Source: Bifidobacterium breve | GTDB lineage: Bacteria > Actinomycetota > Acidimicrobiia > Acidimicrobiales > Acidimicrobilacustridaceae | Assembly: GCA_945860545.1 (NCBI GenBank) | Contig: CAMAQM010000001.1 | Span: 1 to 64,000 of the forward strand | Reading direction: 5' to 3' | Length of the DNA: 64,000 nt | Shown here: piece by piece, positions 38,076-46,838 of the stretch | Layout of the letters: the number at the start of each line of letters is the position of its first letter | Position numbering within the stretch: the first letter of the stretch is position 1 | The notes under the pieces: generated by a model | Told to the model about the DNA's origin: nothing | Seen by the model: the letters and a program-made list of their open reading frames with translations, nothing else | The model's database searches: none | Made by a program: the position numbers and the translations under genes

Positions 38076-39104
38076 ATGGGCGAGACGTACGCCGCCGCCG
38101 GCGTCGACATTGCCGCTGGTGGGCGGGCTGTCGAGCTGATCAAACCAGCGGTTCGCTCCACGTTCCGTGACGGTGTCCTCGGTGACATCGGAGGGTTCGG
38201 CGGGCTGTTCGCGTTGCCGTCGGGGTATCGCCAGCCGGTGCTGGTGTCCTCCACCGATGGGGTCGGTACCAAAGCGGAGGTGGCCCGCGCTGCCGGACGC
38301 TTCACCACCATCGGGGTCGATCTGGTCGCCATGTGTGTCGACGACCTCGTCTGCCAGGGTGCTGAACCCCTGTTCTTCCTCGACTACATCTCGGTGGGGT
38401 CGCTGGTTCCCGAGCGGATGGCCGAACTCGTCGAGGGCGTCGCCGACGGTTGCCGTCAGGCGGGGTGCGCGCTGGTGGGTGGCGAGATGGCGGAACACCC
38501 CGGGGTGATGGGTGACGACGAGTTCGACCTCGTCGGGTTCGCTGTCGGGGTCGTGGAACGTGACGCCGTGGTGACCGGCGCAGCCGTCAGTCGTGGCGAT
38601 GTGCTGGTGGGACTGCACTCCCCCAATCTCCGCTCGAACGGTTTCTCCCTGGCGCGACGGGTCCTCCTCGAGCGTGCCGGGCTGTCACTCGGCGGTCCTG
38701 CGTGGGACGGTGCTGACACGGACCTGGTCACCGAACTTCTTGCGCCGTCGGTGATCTACACACCCGCCGTGCTGGCATTGCTCGCTGCCGTCGAGGTCCA
38801 CGGTCTCGCCCACATCACCGGTGGCGGTCTGCCCGGCAACCTGTCGCGGATCCTTCCCGAGGGAATGTCGGCAACCATCGACACGTCGAGCTGGGAGGTC
38901 CCCCGACTCTTTTCTGAGATCGCCCGTCTCGGTGAGGTGGACGGCGGTGAGATGGCCCGCACGTTCAACATGGGAATCGGCCTGGTGGCGGTCGTGCCGC
39001 CGTCGCAGGCCGCAGACGCCTGCACCGTGCTCAACGAGGCGGGTTGTGCAGCGTCGGTCATCGGTGAAGTGACCGAAGGTGAGGGCCCGGTCACGTTGCT
39101 CTGA
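38076..39104 (+). CDS. purM: AIR synthetase (FGAM cyclo-ligase)
   Basis: A 342-residue ATP-dependent enzyme closing the imidazole ring to AIR. It starts MGETYAAAGVDIAAGGRAVE and has SSTDGVGTKAEVA, DLVCQGAEPLFFLDYISVG, ALVGGEMAEHPGVM and HITGGGLPGNLSRILP, all typical. It follows purF by 6 nt in the same operon. Confidence 0.96.
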   Translation: MGETYAAAGVDIAAGGRAVELIKPAVRSTFRDGVLGDIGGFGGLFALPSGYRQPVLVSSTDGVGTKAEVARAAGRFTTIGVDLVAMCVDDLVCQGAEPLFFLDYISVGSLVPERMAELVEGVADGCRQAGCALVGGEMAEHPGVMGDDEFDLVGFAVGVVERDAVVTGAAVSRGDVLVGLHSPNLRSNGFSLARRVLLERAGLSLGGPAWDGADTDLVTELLAPSVIYTPAVLALLAAVEVHGLAHITGGGLPGNLSRILPEGMSATIDTSSWEVPRLFSEIARLGEVDGGEMARTFNMGIGLVAVVPPSQAADACTVLNEAGCAASVIGEVTEGEGPVTLL

Positions 39105-39137
39105 GCGCACGGTTGGGGTGTGCGGCGGGGTGGCGGC

Positions 39138-39143
39138 TACCGT
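39138..39143 (+). promoter_or_regulatory. Near-leaderless -10 hexamer of the malic enzyme gene
   Basis: TACCGT, 8 nt before GTG 39152, inside the gap after purM. Supports the shorter start. Confidence 0.4.
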
Positions 39144-39151
39144 TTCCCGCC

Positions 39152-40558
<1,407 letters not shown>

Positions 40559-40787
40559 GCGCCTCGGCGGGTGGCGCGGTGACGCCGCTGACCGCTCGAC
40601 GAACCCGACGACTAACTTGGCGTGAGGTAACCACGGGGTGTCCGTGGGGTGAACGCTGGGGGGTGGTTGAGGTGGGTGTGCTCGATTCGGAATTGCGGCA
40701 GTGGTCGTCTCGTCACTCGACGTGCTCGTCATGTCCGTCCAAGGTCCACGTCCCCGTGGTGTCCACGCTGACCCCAGGAGTGTCGTC
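40559..40787. other. Intergenic region upstream of the SLH-phospholipase gene
   Basis: 229 nt without a credible gene. A perfect inverted repeat CCACGG-N5-CCGTGG lies at 40631-40647. It could end the purine/malic enzyme transcript or act in the next promoter. An AGGAG ribosome site at 40776-40780 serves the next gene. Confidence 0.4.
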
Positions 40788-42611
40788 ATGAGCCGATCGG
40801 TGAACCTCAGGCGGCTGGTCGCCGCGTCGGTTGCCCTTGTCGTTCTCGCCACAGGGGTCACCATGACCCCCGCCGTTTCAGCGCTCGACCCCGCACCCCA
40901 GAGTGCGCCGGCCTACGACGGGTTCGCCGACATCCCCGGTGGGCAGTGGTACTCCACCCCCGTGAACTGGGCGGCGACCGAAGGGGTGACCAACGCGTCG
41001 AACGCCACCTTCGGTCCGACCCGTTCGGTGACCCGGGCGGAGTTCGTGTCGTGGCTGTACCGACTTGCCGAGCCCGACATGACCGGGGTGCCCCAGAGCC
41101 CGTTCCGTGACGTCCCGACCAACATCTGGTACACGGACCCGGTCCGTTGGGCGGCGCACACGGGGATCACCCGCGGGGTCAGCCCGGATCGGTTCAATCC
41201 GATGGGCCTCACCAACCGCGCCGAGATCATCACGTTCCTGTGGCGCTTCGCCGGCAGCCCCGCCGGAGCGCAATTCCCGGCCAACACGTTCGCCGACGCC
41301 CCCTTCGGGCAGTTCTTCCACGGTGCCGTCAACTGGGGGGTGCCCACCAAGGTGACCTCGGGGGCGGGCGGCAACCGGTTCGAGCCCTACCGGACCGCAA
41401 CCCGGGCCGAGGCGATCACCATGGTGTTCCGTGGCGAGCACATCGGTCTTGGCATTGATCCCGCCCACGACGCGGCGGTGCGGATGAACGAGATCCAGTT
41501 GATGGGAACCCACAACAGCTATCGGTTCCGCCCCCCGGCGAAGGTCTTCGACACGCTGCTCGGTTTCCGCTCGCTGGCCGCCGGTTTCGGCGTCGACCCC
41601 TACGAACTCGACTACGCCAACCGGCCGCTCGCAGAACAGTTCGGTCGCCTCGGTGCCCGCCAGATCGAGCTCGACGTGTTCGCCGACCCTGAGGGTGGTC
41701 TCTACGCCGACCGGTCGTTCAACACCTTCCCGCAGGTGGGGCTTCCGCTGGCGTCGGGTGAGGCGCAGCTGGATGCACCGGGGTTCAAGGTGCTCCACAT
41801 CCAGGACCTCGACTACTCGTCGCACTGTCTGAGCTTCGTGGCGTGTCTCACCCAAGTGCGCAACTGGTCGCAGGCCAACCCGACGCACCTGCCGATCATG
41901 ATTCTCGTCGAGGTGAAGTCCGACCCTCTCCCGCTACCGGGATACATCCTCGATCTCGTTGAGAAGCCGCCGGCGACGCCGTTGACGGTGGACGGCCCGT
42001 TGCTCGACGCGCTCGATGCCGAGATCACCTCGGTGTTCGCCCCCGACGAGATCATCACGCCCGACGACGTGCGTGGGGAGGCGGCCACGCTTCGTGAGGC
42101 GGTGACGACCGTGGGATGGCCGACGCTGGCCGACGCCCGCGGCAAGGTGATGTTCGGTCTCGACAACACCGCCGGGCAGGTGCGCAACGACTACGTGGCT
42201 GGTCGACCGAACCTGGAAGGTCGCGCCATGTTCGCCGAGGCGGGGGACGCCTCGAACCCGGCGGCGGCCTTTTTCAAGCTGAACTCGCCCACGGATCCCC
42301 AGATCGCACAACTGATCCAAGCGGGGTTCATGGTGCGCACCCGTGCCGACGGGCCGTACACGTCGCTGTTGCGTGACCCGGTCACCAACACCTTCGCCGG
42401 CGTGGCGACGCGTCGTGGAGCACTCGGTAGTGGAGCGAGTTGGATCAGTTCGGACTACCTCGAGCCGACGGATTCGAAGATGGCGTCGCTGCGCGGCAAC
42501 ACCTACACCGCGTTCATCCCCTCGGGTGGTGTGGCCCGGTGCAACCCGGTGCGAACCAGCTTGGCGTGTTCCAACCGCCTGCTGCTCAACGACCTGTTCA
42601 GCCCCCCGTGA
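40788..42611 (+). CDS. Secreted SLH-domain protein fused to a Ca2+-dependent PI-PLC-like domain
   Basis: A 607-residue exported protein. A signal peptide ends near residue 32 (AVSAL). Three S-layer-homology-like repeats follow (about 43-95, 103-155 and 166-215; each has an FxD..PxxxW/FY start and a TRAE or NRAE motif), which would anchor it to the cell wall. From residue 235 it resembles calcium-dependent phosphoinositide phospholipase C: IQLMGTHNSYR (H242), RQIELDVFADP (E294, D296), FKVLHIQDLDY (H337) and ILVEVK. It would cleave inositol phospholipids or related phosphodiesters outside the cell. AGGAG precedes the ATG by 7 nt. Confidence 0.82.
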   Translation: MSRSVNLRRLVAASVALVVLATGVTMTPAVSALDPAPQSAPAYDGFADIPGGQWYSTPVNWAATEGVTNASNATFGPTRSVTRAEFVSWLYRLAEPDMTGVPQSPFRDVPTNIWYTDPVRWAAHTGITRGVSPDRFNPMGLTNRAEIITFLWRFAGSPAGAQFPANTFADAPFGQFFHGAVNWGVPTKVTSGAGGNRFEPYRTATRAEAITMVFRGEHIGLGIDPAHDAAVRMNEIQLMGTHNSYRFRPPAKVFDTLLGFRSLAAGFGVDPYELDYANRPLAEQFGRLGARQIELDVFADPEGGLYADRSFNTFPQVGLPLASGEAQLDAPGFKVLHIQDLDYSSHCLSFVACLTQVRNWSQANPTHLPIMILVEVKSDPLPLPGYILDLVEKPPATPLTVDGPLLDALDAEITSVFAPDEIITPDDVRGEAATLREAVTTVGWPTLADARGKVMFGLDNTAGQVRNDYVAGRPNLEGRAMFAEAGDASNPAAAFFKLNSPTDPQIAQLIQAGFMVRTRADGPYTSLLRDPVTNTFAGVATRRGALGSGASWISSDYLEPTDSKMASLRGNTYTAFIPSGGVARCNPVRTSLACSNRLLLNDLFSPP

Positions 42612-43378
42612 CGGGGGCAGTACATCCGCGATTCATCGAGTCACCACCCGAAGCGGTCACGTTCGACTACTGGGACACCCTGGTGTGCACCCGCAGCGCC
42701 GGGACTCGTGAGGCACGACGGGCAGCGCTGACGGGGACGCTCACCGGGTTCGGTGTGGCGGTGGATCCCGCCACCCTCGACGGGGCGCTCGATGCCGCGG
42801 TGCGTGCCCACAACGAGCACTGGCATGCCAACCGGCAGTTCCCCGTTGAGGCCGGTGCGACGGTGGTGATGGACACGCTGGGGTTGTGCCTCGATACGTC
42901 GCAGCGTCGACAGGTGGTTGAGGCGTTCGTCGCTGCCGCCGTCGACCTGCGGCCCGAACTGACCCCGGGGGCGGCTGATCTGCTCCAGCACCTGTCGTCA
43001 GCGGGGGTCCCCATCGGCATTGTCTGTGACGTCGGACTGACGGCATCACCGGTGCTGCGCACCTACCTTGACCACCATGGTGTGCTCGAACTGTTCGACC
43101 ACTGGTCGTTTTCCGACGAGGTCGGTGTCTACAAGCCCGATGCTGCGATCTTCCACCACGCCCTCGAGGGCCTCGGTGGGGTGTCGCCGTCACGGGCGGT
43201 GCACATCGGGGATCTGCGACGCACCGACGTTGCTGGCGCACGCGGCGTCGGGATGGTGACGGTGCGTTATGCCGGCCGGCACGATGACGATCCGAGCGGC
43301 GGTGCCGAGGCGGACCTCGTCGTCTACGACCACGATGGGCTCGCCACGCTGCTCGGTGTTTCGCCCCATCCGGGCTAG
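42608..43378 (+). CDS. HAD-superfamily hydrolase
   Basis: A 256-residue haloacid-dehalogenase-type phosphatase. Motif I is FDYWDTL with the nucleophile Asp, motif II is in IVCDVGLTAS, motif III includes the Lys of GVYKPDAAIF, and motif IV is HIGDLRRTDVAGA. The helical cap lies between motifs I and II, the usual type I layout. GTG 42608 overlaps the phospholipase stop (GTGA), so the two are coupled; the hydrolase may handle a phosphorylated product, but no link is proven. Confidence 0.83.
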   Translation: MTGAVHPRFIESPPEAVTFDYWDTLVCTRSAGTREARRAALTGTLTGFGVAVDPATLDGALDAAVRAHNEHWHANRQFPVEAGATVVMDTLGLCLDTSQRRQVVEAFVAAAVDLRPELTPGAADLLQHLSSAGVPIGIVCDVGLTASPVLRTYLDHHGVLELFDHWSFSDEVGVYKPDAAIFHHALEGLGGVSPSRAVHIGDLRRTDVAGARGVGMVTVRYAGRHDDDPSGGAEADLVVYDHDGLATLLGVSPHPG

Positions 43379-43395
43379 GGCGGCCGAGACGCGAC

Positions 43396-43422
43396 GGAAC
43401 CCTGCCCGATGAGCAGGGTTCC
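43396..43422. terminator. Bidirectional hairpin terminator after the HAD gene and tRNA-Phe
   Basis: GGAACCCTGC (43396-43405) and GCAGGGTTCC (43413-43422) form a perfect 10-bp stem with a 7-nt loop. It lies between the convergent HAD gene and the tRNA cluster. Confidence 0.75.
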
Positions 43423-43425
43423 GTG

Positions 43426-43501
43426 TGGTGGTCGGGACCGGCGTCGATCCGGTGACCTTCCGCTTTTCAGGCGGACGCTCTGCCAACTGAGCTACCCGAC
43501 C
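43426..43501 (-). tRNA. tRNA-Phe (anticodon GAA)
   Basis: Cloverleaf of 76 nt including encoded CCA. Acceptor GGTCGGG/CCCGACC, anticodon stem TCCGC/GCGGA with loop CTGAAAA, anticodon GAA. The D arm contains TAGCTCAGTTGGCAGAGC. Confidence 0.93.
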
Positions 43502-43551
43502 GGGGTTGTCGCCCTGTTCACCGCCGACTGGTGGCGGCGAACAGGCCAACG

Positions 43552-43629
43552 TGGCGGTCCCGACGGGATTTGAACCCGCGACCTCCGGCTTGACAGGCCG
43601 GCGTGCACTCCAAACTGCACCACGGGACC
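43552..43629 (-). tRNA. tRNA-Asp (anticodon GTC)
   Basis: Cloverleaf of 78 nt including encoded CCA. Acceptor GGTCCCG/CGGGACC, anticodon loop CTGTCAA with anticodon GTC, T arm GGGTTCAAATCCC. Confidence 0.93.
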
Positions 43630-43720
43630 ATCCGTGCACACGGGACGGGTCCCGTGCAGAAAGGTGAGCCTAGCCGAACCACTGTGCACACAGACAAGGT
43701 GCGCACCTGGAGCGGCGGCG

Positions 43721-43793
43721 CACCCCCAACGGGATTCGAACCCGTGCTGCCGCCTTGAAAGGGCGGTGTCCTAGGCCGCTAGACGATGGGGGC
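43721..43793 (-). tRNA. tRNA-Glu (anticodon TTC)
   Basis: Cloverleaf of 73 nt. Acceptor GCCCCCA pairs with TGGGGGT, anticodon stem CCGCC/GGCGG with loop CTTTCAA, anticodon TTC. CCA is not encoded, unlike its two neighbours. Confidence 0.93.
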
Positions 43794-43875
43794 CGGTGCC
43801 GACGATGCGGCTCCGTGAGGCTACCAGCCGACCGTCGGGGTGCGAACGGTCACGTCCGTCGGCGCACCAGGCGGG

Positions 43876-44364
43876 TCAACTAAGGGTGTCGCTCGCCGCC
43901 CGGGTGGCGAACTCGAGGAGCTCGGACAGCCACAAGTAGGTGAGGTGTGCCGCAGCTTCAGGGTCGGTGTCCGACGGTGTGGGCAGTGGATGTTCGTCCT
44001 CGCCCACGTCGAGGCGAGTGCCGAGCACCAGCCGGGCGGCGTTGAGCGTCTGCAGCCAGGCGTTCAACTGGTCGGCGTCGAGCTCGGTGGCCTCGAGCGT
44101 CTCGATCACCGTCGTCAGTGCCACCGAACGGGAGGTGACCAACTCCTCACGCATGAGCCGTTGGTAGTCGGCGTCGCGTTCGGGGTCGGCGGGATAGGCG
44201 GTCGGGAACAGCCGACGCACGCCCGGGTCGGCCGGCGTGTCAAAGAGGTCACCCAACTGCGGCAGGAGCCGACCAAGCGCCTGACGCTCGTCGGGCGTCA
44301 GGTTCAGTGCGGTGTGGCCGTCGCGCTGAGCGACGAACGGGCGGGGAGGTCGACGCCAGGCCAT
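43876..44364 (-). CDS. DUF2017 protein (ClpS-associated)
   Basis: A 162-residue acidic helical protein of the DUF2017 family, which in actinobacteria is nearly always encoded after clpS. It shows LTPDERQALGRLLPQLGDLF and a C-terminal LTYLWLSELLEFAT. Function is unknown; linkage suggests a role in ClpS-dependent proteolysis. ATG follows the clpS stop after 1 nt. Third gene of the ctaA-clpS-DUF2017 operon. Confidence 0.82.
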   Translation of the reverse strand: MAWRRPPRPFVAQRDGHTALNLTPDERQALGRLLPQLGDLFDTPADPGVRRLFPTAYPADPERDADYQRLMREELVTSRSVALTTVIETLEATELDADQLNAWLQTLNAARLVLGTRLDVGEDEHPLPTPSDTDPEAAAHLTYLWLSELLEFATRAASDTLS

Positions 44365-44365
44365 G

Positions 44366-44674
44366 TCAGTCCTGCTGCATGGTGGCCCAGAGGCCGTGTT
44401 CGTGGAGGCGGTACACGTCCATCTCGGCCCGCTCCCGCGGTCCAGTGGACACCACGGCCCTGCCGTTGTTGTGCACCTCCATCATCAACTTCTCCGCCTT
44501 GGGTCGGGAGTAGCCGAACAGTTTCTGCAACACGAGCGTCACGTACGACATCAGGTTGATGGGGTCGTTCCACACGATGACAACCCACGGCCTGTCCTCA
44601 GCCAGATCGGTGTCGGGGGAGCCGACCTCGGACTCGACCGGGGCGGTGGCGGTATCGGCGGCCACCAACGTCAT
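44366..44674 (-). CDS. clpS: ATP-dependent Clp protease adaptor ClpS
   Basis: A 102-residue adaptor that brings N-degron substrates to ClpC/ClpA with ClpP. The core [20 protein letters not shown] holds the N-end-binding Asn-Asp pair; [17 protein letters not shown] follows. The first 27 residues are a flexible acidic tail. ATG 44674 overlaps the ctaA stop by 4 nt. Confidence 0.92.
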   Translation of the reverse strand: MTLVAADTATAPVESEVGSPDTDLAEDRPWVVIVWNDPINLMSYVTLVLQKLFGYSRPKAEKLMMEVHNNGRAVVSTGPRERAEMDVYRLHEHGLWATMQQD

Positions 44675-45648
44675 GTTCGTGCGGCCGCCGGCTGCGGTGC
44701 GGGTTCCTCAAGTGGAGGGCGTTCCACCATGGCGAGGTGCACACCCATCACGGCGAGCAACGTCAGTACGGAACCGAACACGTGGATCCCCACCAGGGTG
44801 GCCGGCACCCCGGTGAAGAACTGGACGTACCCGATGGCGGCCTGGGCGACCACGACCACGACGAGAAGGCCACCGCGTCGTCGCAACGTGGCACCAGCGG
44901 GAACCGAAGCTGGCGTTGACCGGTAGGCCAGGTACAGCGTGGCGATGCCAACGGCGGCGAACACCATCACGGCGATGGCGTGGATCCGCGCCACCGACGT
45001 GATGTCGAAGCTGAACCGCACGGCGTTCTCGTCCCCGGCGTGCGGGCCGGTGTTGGTGACGACGGTGCCGGTCACGATCACCACGACGCTGAGCGCCACC
45101 ATGGCGCGGCTCATCGTCAGCACCTTTTTGGGGACTGCGAGCCCGATGGGCGCCCCGCCCGTGGCGGCCCGTTGGACGAGCACGGCAGCGTCGGCGAGAA
45201 GCACCGCAGAGATGAGGTAGTGGCCCATGACCATCTCGGGGCGCAACTTCGACCACACCGTGAACCCTCCCCAGACGATCTGGGCGAGCACTCCGGCCAC
45301 CAGACCAAGTGACAGCCAGGTCAGGTCCCGGCGTCGGGGCAGGCGCAGGAGGCTTCCGAGCACGGCCAGCATGACGGCGAGCGACACCACACCGGTGAAC
45401 ATTCGGTTGAGGAACTCGACCATGGCGTGCACGTTGTCGAGCTCGGCGAAGAACTGGCCCTCCTCACAGGTCGGCCAGTCGGTGCAACCCAGACCCGACC
45501 CCGTGAGTCGGACTGCGGCGCCGGTCACCACGATCACGGCGAGGGCGACGAGCGCCGCCACGGTCACCCACCGGTAGAGGCGGGCGGAGACTCGCCAGCG
45601 GGGTCTGGTGGACCTCGCTCCCTTTGACGCCGTCATCTGGGAAGCCAC
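44671..45648 (-). CDS. ctaA: Haem A synthase (CtaA/Cox15)
   Basis: A 325-residue eight-helix membrane protein that oxidises haem O to haem A for the aa3 oxidase downstream. [17 protein letters not shown] carries the paired loop cysteines. Conserved His appear in [23 protein letters not shown] and GIHVFGS. At the usual EFxHR position the sequence is EFLNRM, with Asn in place of His. GTG 45646-45648 is favoured by TACCAT 7 nt upstream; ATG 45636 is four codons later. Diverges from ctaB. Confidence 0.9.
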   Translation of the reverse strand: MASQMTASKGARSTRPRWRVSARLYRWVTVAALVALAVIVVTGAAVRLTGSGLGCTDWPTCEEGQFFAELDNVHAMVEFLNRMFTGVVSLAVMLAVLGSLLRLPRRRDLTWLSLGLVAGVLAQIVWGGFTVWSKLRPEMVMGHYLISAVLLADAAVLVQRAATGGAPIGLAVPKKVLTMSRAMVALSVVVIVTGTVVTNTGPHAGDENAVRFSFDITSVARIHAIAVMVFAAVGIATLYLAYRSTPASVPAGATLRRRGGLLVVVVVAQAAIGYVQFFTGVPATLVGIHVFGSVLTLLAVMGVHLAMVERPPLEEPAPQPAAART

Positions 45649-45655
45649 GATGTTG

Positions 45656-45661
45656 ATGGTA
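45656..45661 (-). promoter_or_regulatory. Leaderless -10 hexamer of ctaA
   Basis: Reverse strand TACCAT, 7 nt before GTG 45648. Same hexamer and spacing as the divergent ctaB. Confidence 0.5.
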
Positions 45662-45750
45662 CGGAGCGCCAGCGGTATTCCCCAATCCCGACGGCCAATT
45701 GACCTATCCCGAACCCCGTCGGGGATTTCGGGGGTCGCCCCGGGGTCGCC

Positions 45751-45756
45751 TACCAT
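45751..45756 (+). promoter_or_regulatory. Leaderless -10 hexamer of ctaB
   Basis: TACCAT, 7 nt before GTG 45764. The ATG at 45755 overlaps this hexamer and so is less likely as start. Confidence 0.5.
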
Positions 45757-45763
45757 GCGCCTC

Positions 45764-46681
45764 GTGTCGTCCGCCGCAAGTGCAGCGCCGGTCCCTGCAG
45801 ACCGCGGTTTCCTTGCACGGGTTGGCGCCTACGTTTCGCTGACCAAGCCCCGGATCATTGAGCTTCTGCTGGTCACCACGGTGCCCACCATGATCGTGGC
45901 CGAGCGCGGATTGCCCTCTGTGTGGTTGATGGTGGCCACGGTGGTGGGGGGGACGCTGGCCGCAGGTGGCGCCAACGCCATCAACATGTACGTCGACCGT
46001 GACATCGACGCCATCATGGATCGGACCCGGTCTCGTCCCTTGGTGACGGGGGCGGTGACCCCGACCGCTGCGCTGGTGTTCGCCCTCGCCCTTGAGGCGG
46101 CGGCGTTCGGGTGGCTGTGGGTGTTCGTCAATCTTCTCAGCGCCGTTCTGGCGCTCGCAGCCTGCTTGTTCTACGTGTTCGTGTACACCCTGTGGCTGAA
46201 GCGGACCTCCACGCAGAACATCGTGATCGGTGGTGCTGCGGGGGCGGTGCCGGTGCTGATCGGGTGGTCTGCGGTGACCAACAGCGTGGCGTGGCCGCCG
46301 ATCGTGCTGTTTGCGGTCATTTTCTTTTGGACCCCGCCCCATTTCTGGGCGTTGGCGGTGCGCTACAAGGATGATTACGCCGCCGTGGACGTCCCGATGC
46401 TGCCCGCCGTGGCGTCCATGCGTTACACGGCGGTGCGGATCGTGGCCTACTCCGTGGTGGTCGTCGCGTTGACCCTGGTCTTCATTCCGGTGGGGTCGAT
46501 GGGCTGGATCTACTCGGTGGCGGCGGTGCTGCTCGGCGGGTTGTTCATGTGGCACGCCTTGCGGGTGTTGCGCACCGGCTCAGAGGCGCATGCGATGGCC
46601 CTCTTCCACTACTCCATCACCTACCTCGTCCTGCTCTTTGGTGCCATGGCCATCGACCAACTTGTGGCATCGGGCACATGA
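45764..46681 (+). CDS. ctaB: Protohaem IX farnesyltransferase (haem O synthase)
   Basis: A 305-residue UbiA-family membrane enzyme attaching farnesyl to haem B. The prenyl-diphosphate motif NAINMYVDRDIDAIMDRT matches NxxxDxxxD, and TPPHFWALAVRYKDDYAAVD is the second conserved loop. About nine membrane segments. Together with ctaA it supplies haem A to the oxidase encoded downstream. Confidence 0.95.
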   Translation: MSSAASAAPVPADRGFLARVGAYVSLTKPRIIELLLVTTVPTMIVAERGLPSVWLMVATVVGGTLAAGGANAINMYVDRDIDAIMDRTRSRPLVTGAVTPTAALVFALALEAAAFGWLWVFVNLLSAVLALAACLFYVFVYTLWLKRTSTQNIVIGGAAGAVPVLIGWSAVTNSVAWPPIVLFAVIFFWTPPHFWALAVRYKDDYAAVDVPMLPAVASMRYTAVRIVAYSVVVVALTLVFIPVGSMGWIYSVAAVLLGGLFMWHALRVLRTGSEAHAMALFHYSITYLVLLFGAMAIDQLVASGT

Positions 46682-46759
46682 GCGCACGCCTCGCCCGAAG
46701 GTTTCAAGGCCATGCCCCCGAGTGTGTAGTGTCGGAGGGTCAGGACGTCCCATCCACAG

Positions 46760-46783
46760 GCGTCGCCTCCCCGGTGGCGACGC
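46760..46783 (+). other. Hairpin between ctaB and the COX1-like gene
   Basis: GCGTCGCC (46760-46767) and GGCGACGC (46776-46783) form a perfect 8-bp stem, in a 157-nt gap. A possible -10, TAGTGT, is upstream at 46727-46732, so the hairpin could be in the leader of the next operon or terminate ctaB. Confidence 0.4.
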
Positions 46784-46838
46784 TCCAGGTCACTGCGGCC
46801 ATGCGGGCCTGGACGACCCAGGGTTCCAGCACACACTG

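Noticed and set aside
43426-43793. Integrated element at the tRNA cluster
   Set aside because: No integrase, no duplicated tRNA 3' end and ordinary neighbours on both sides.
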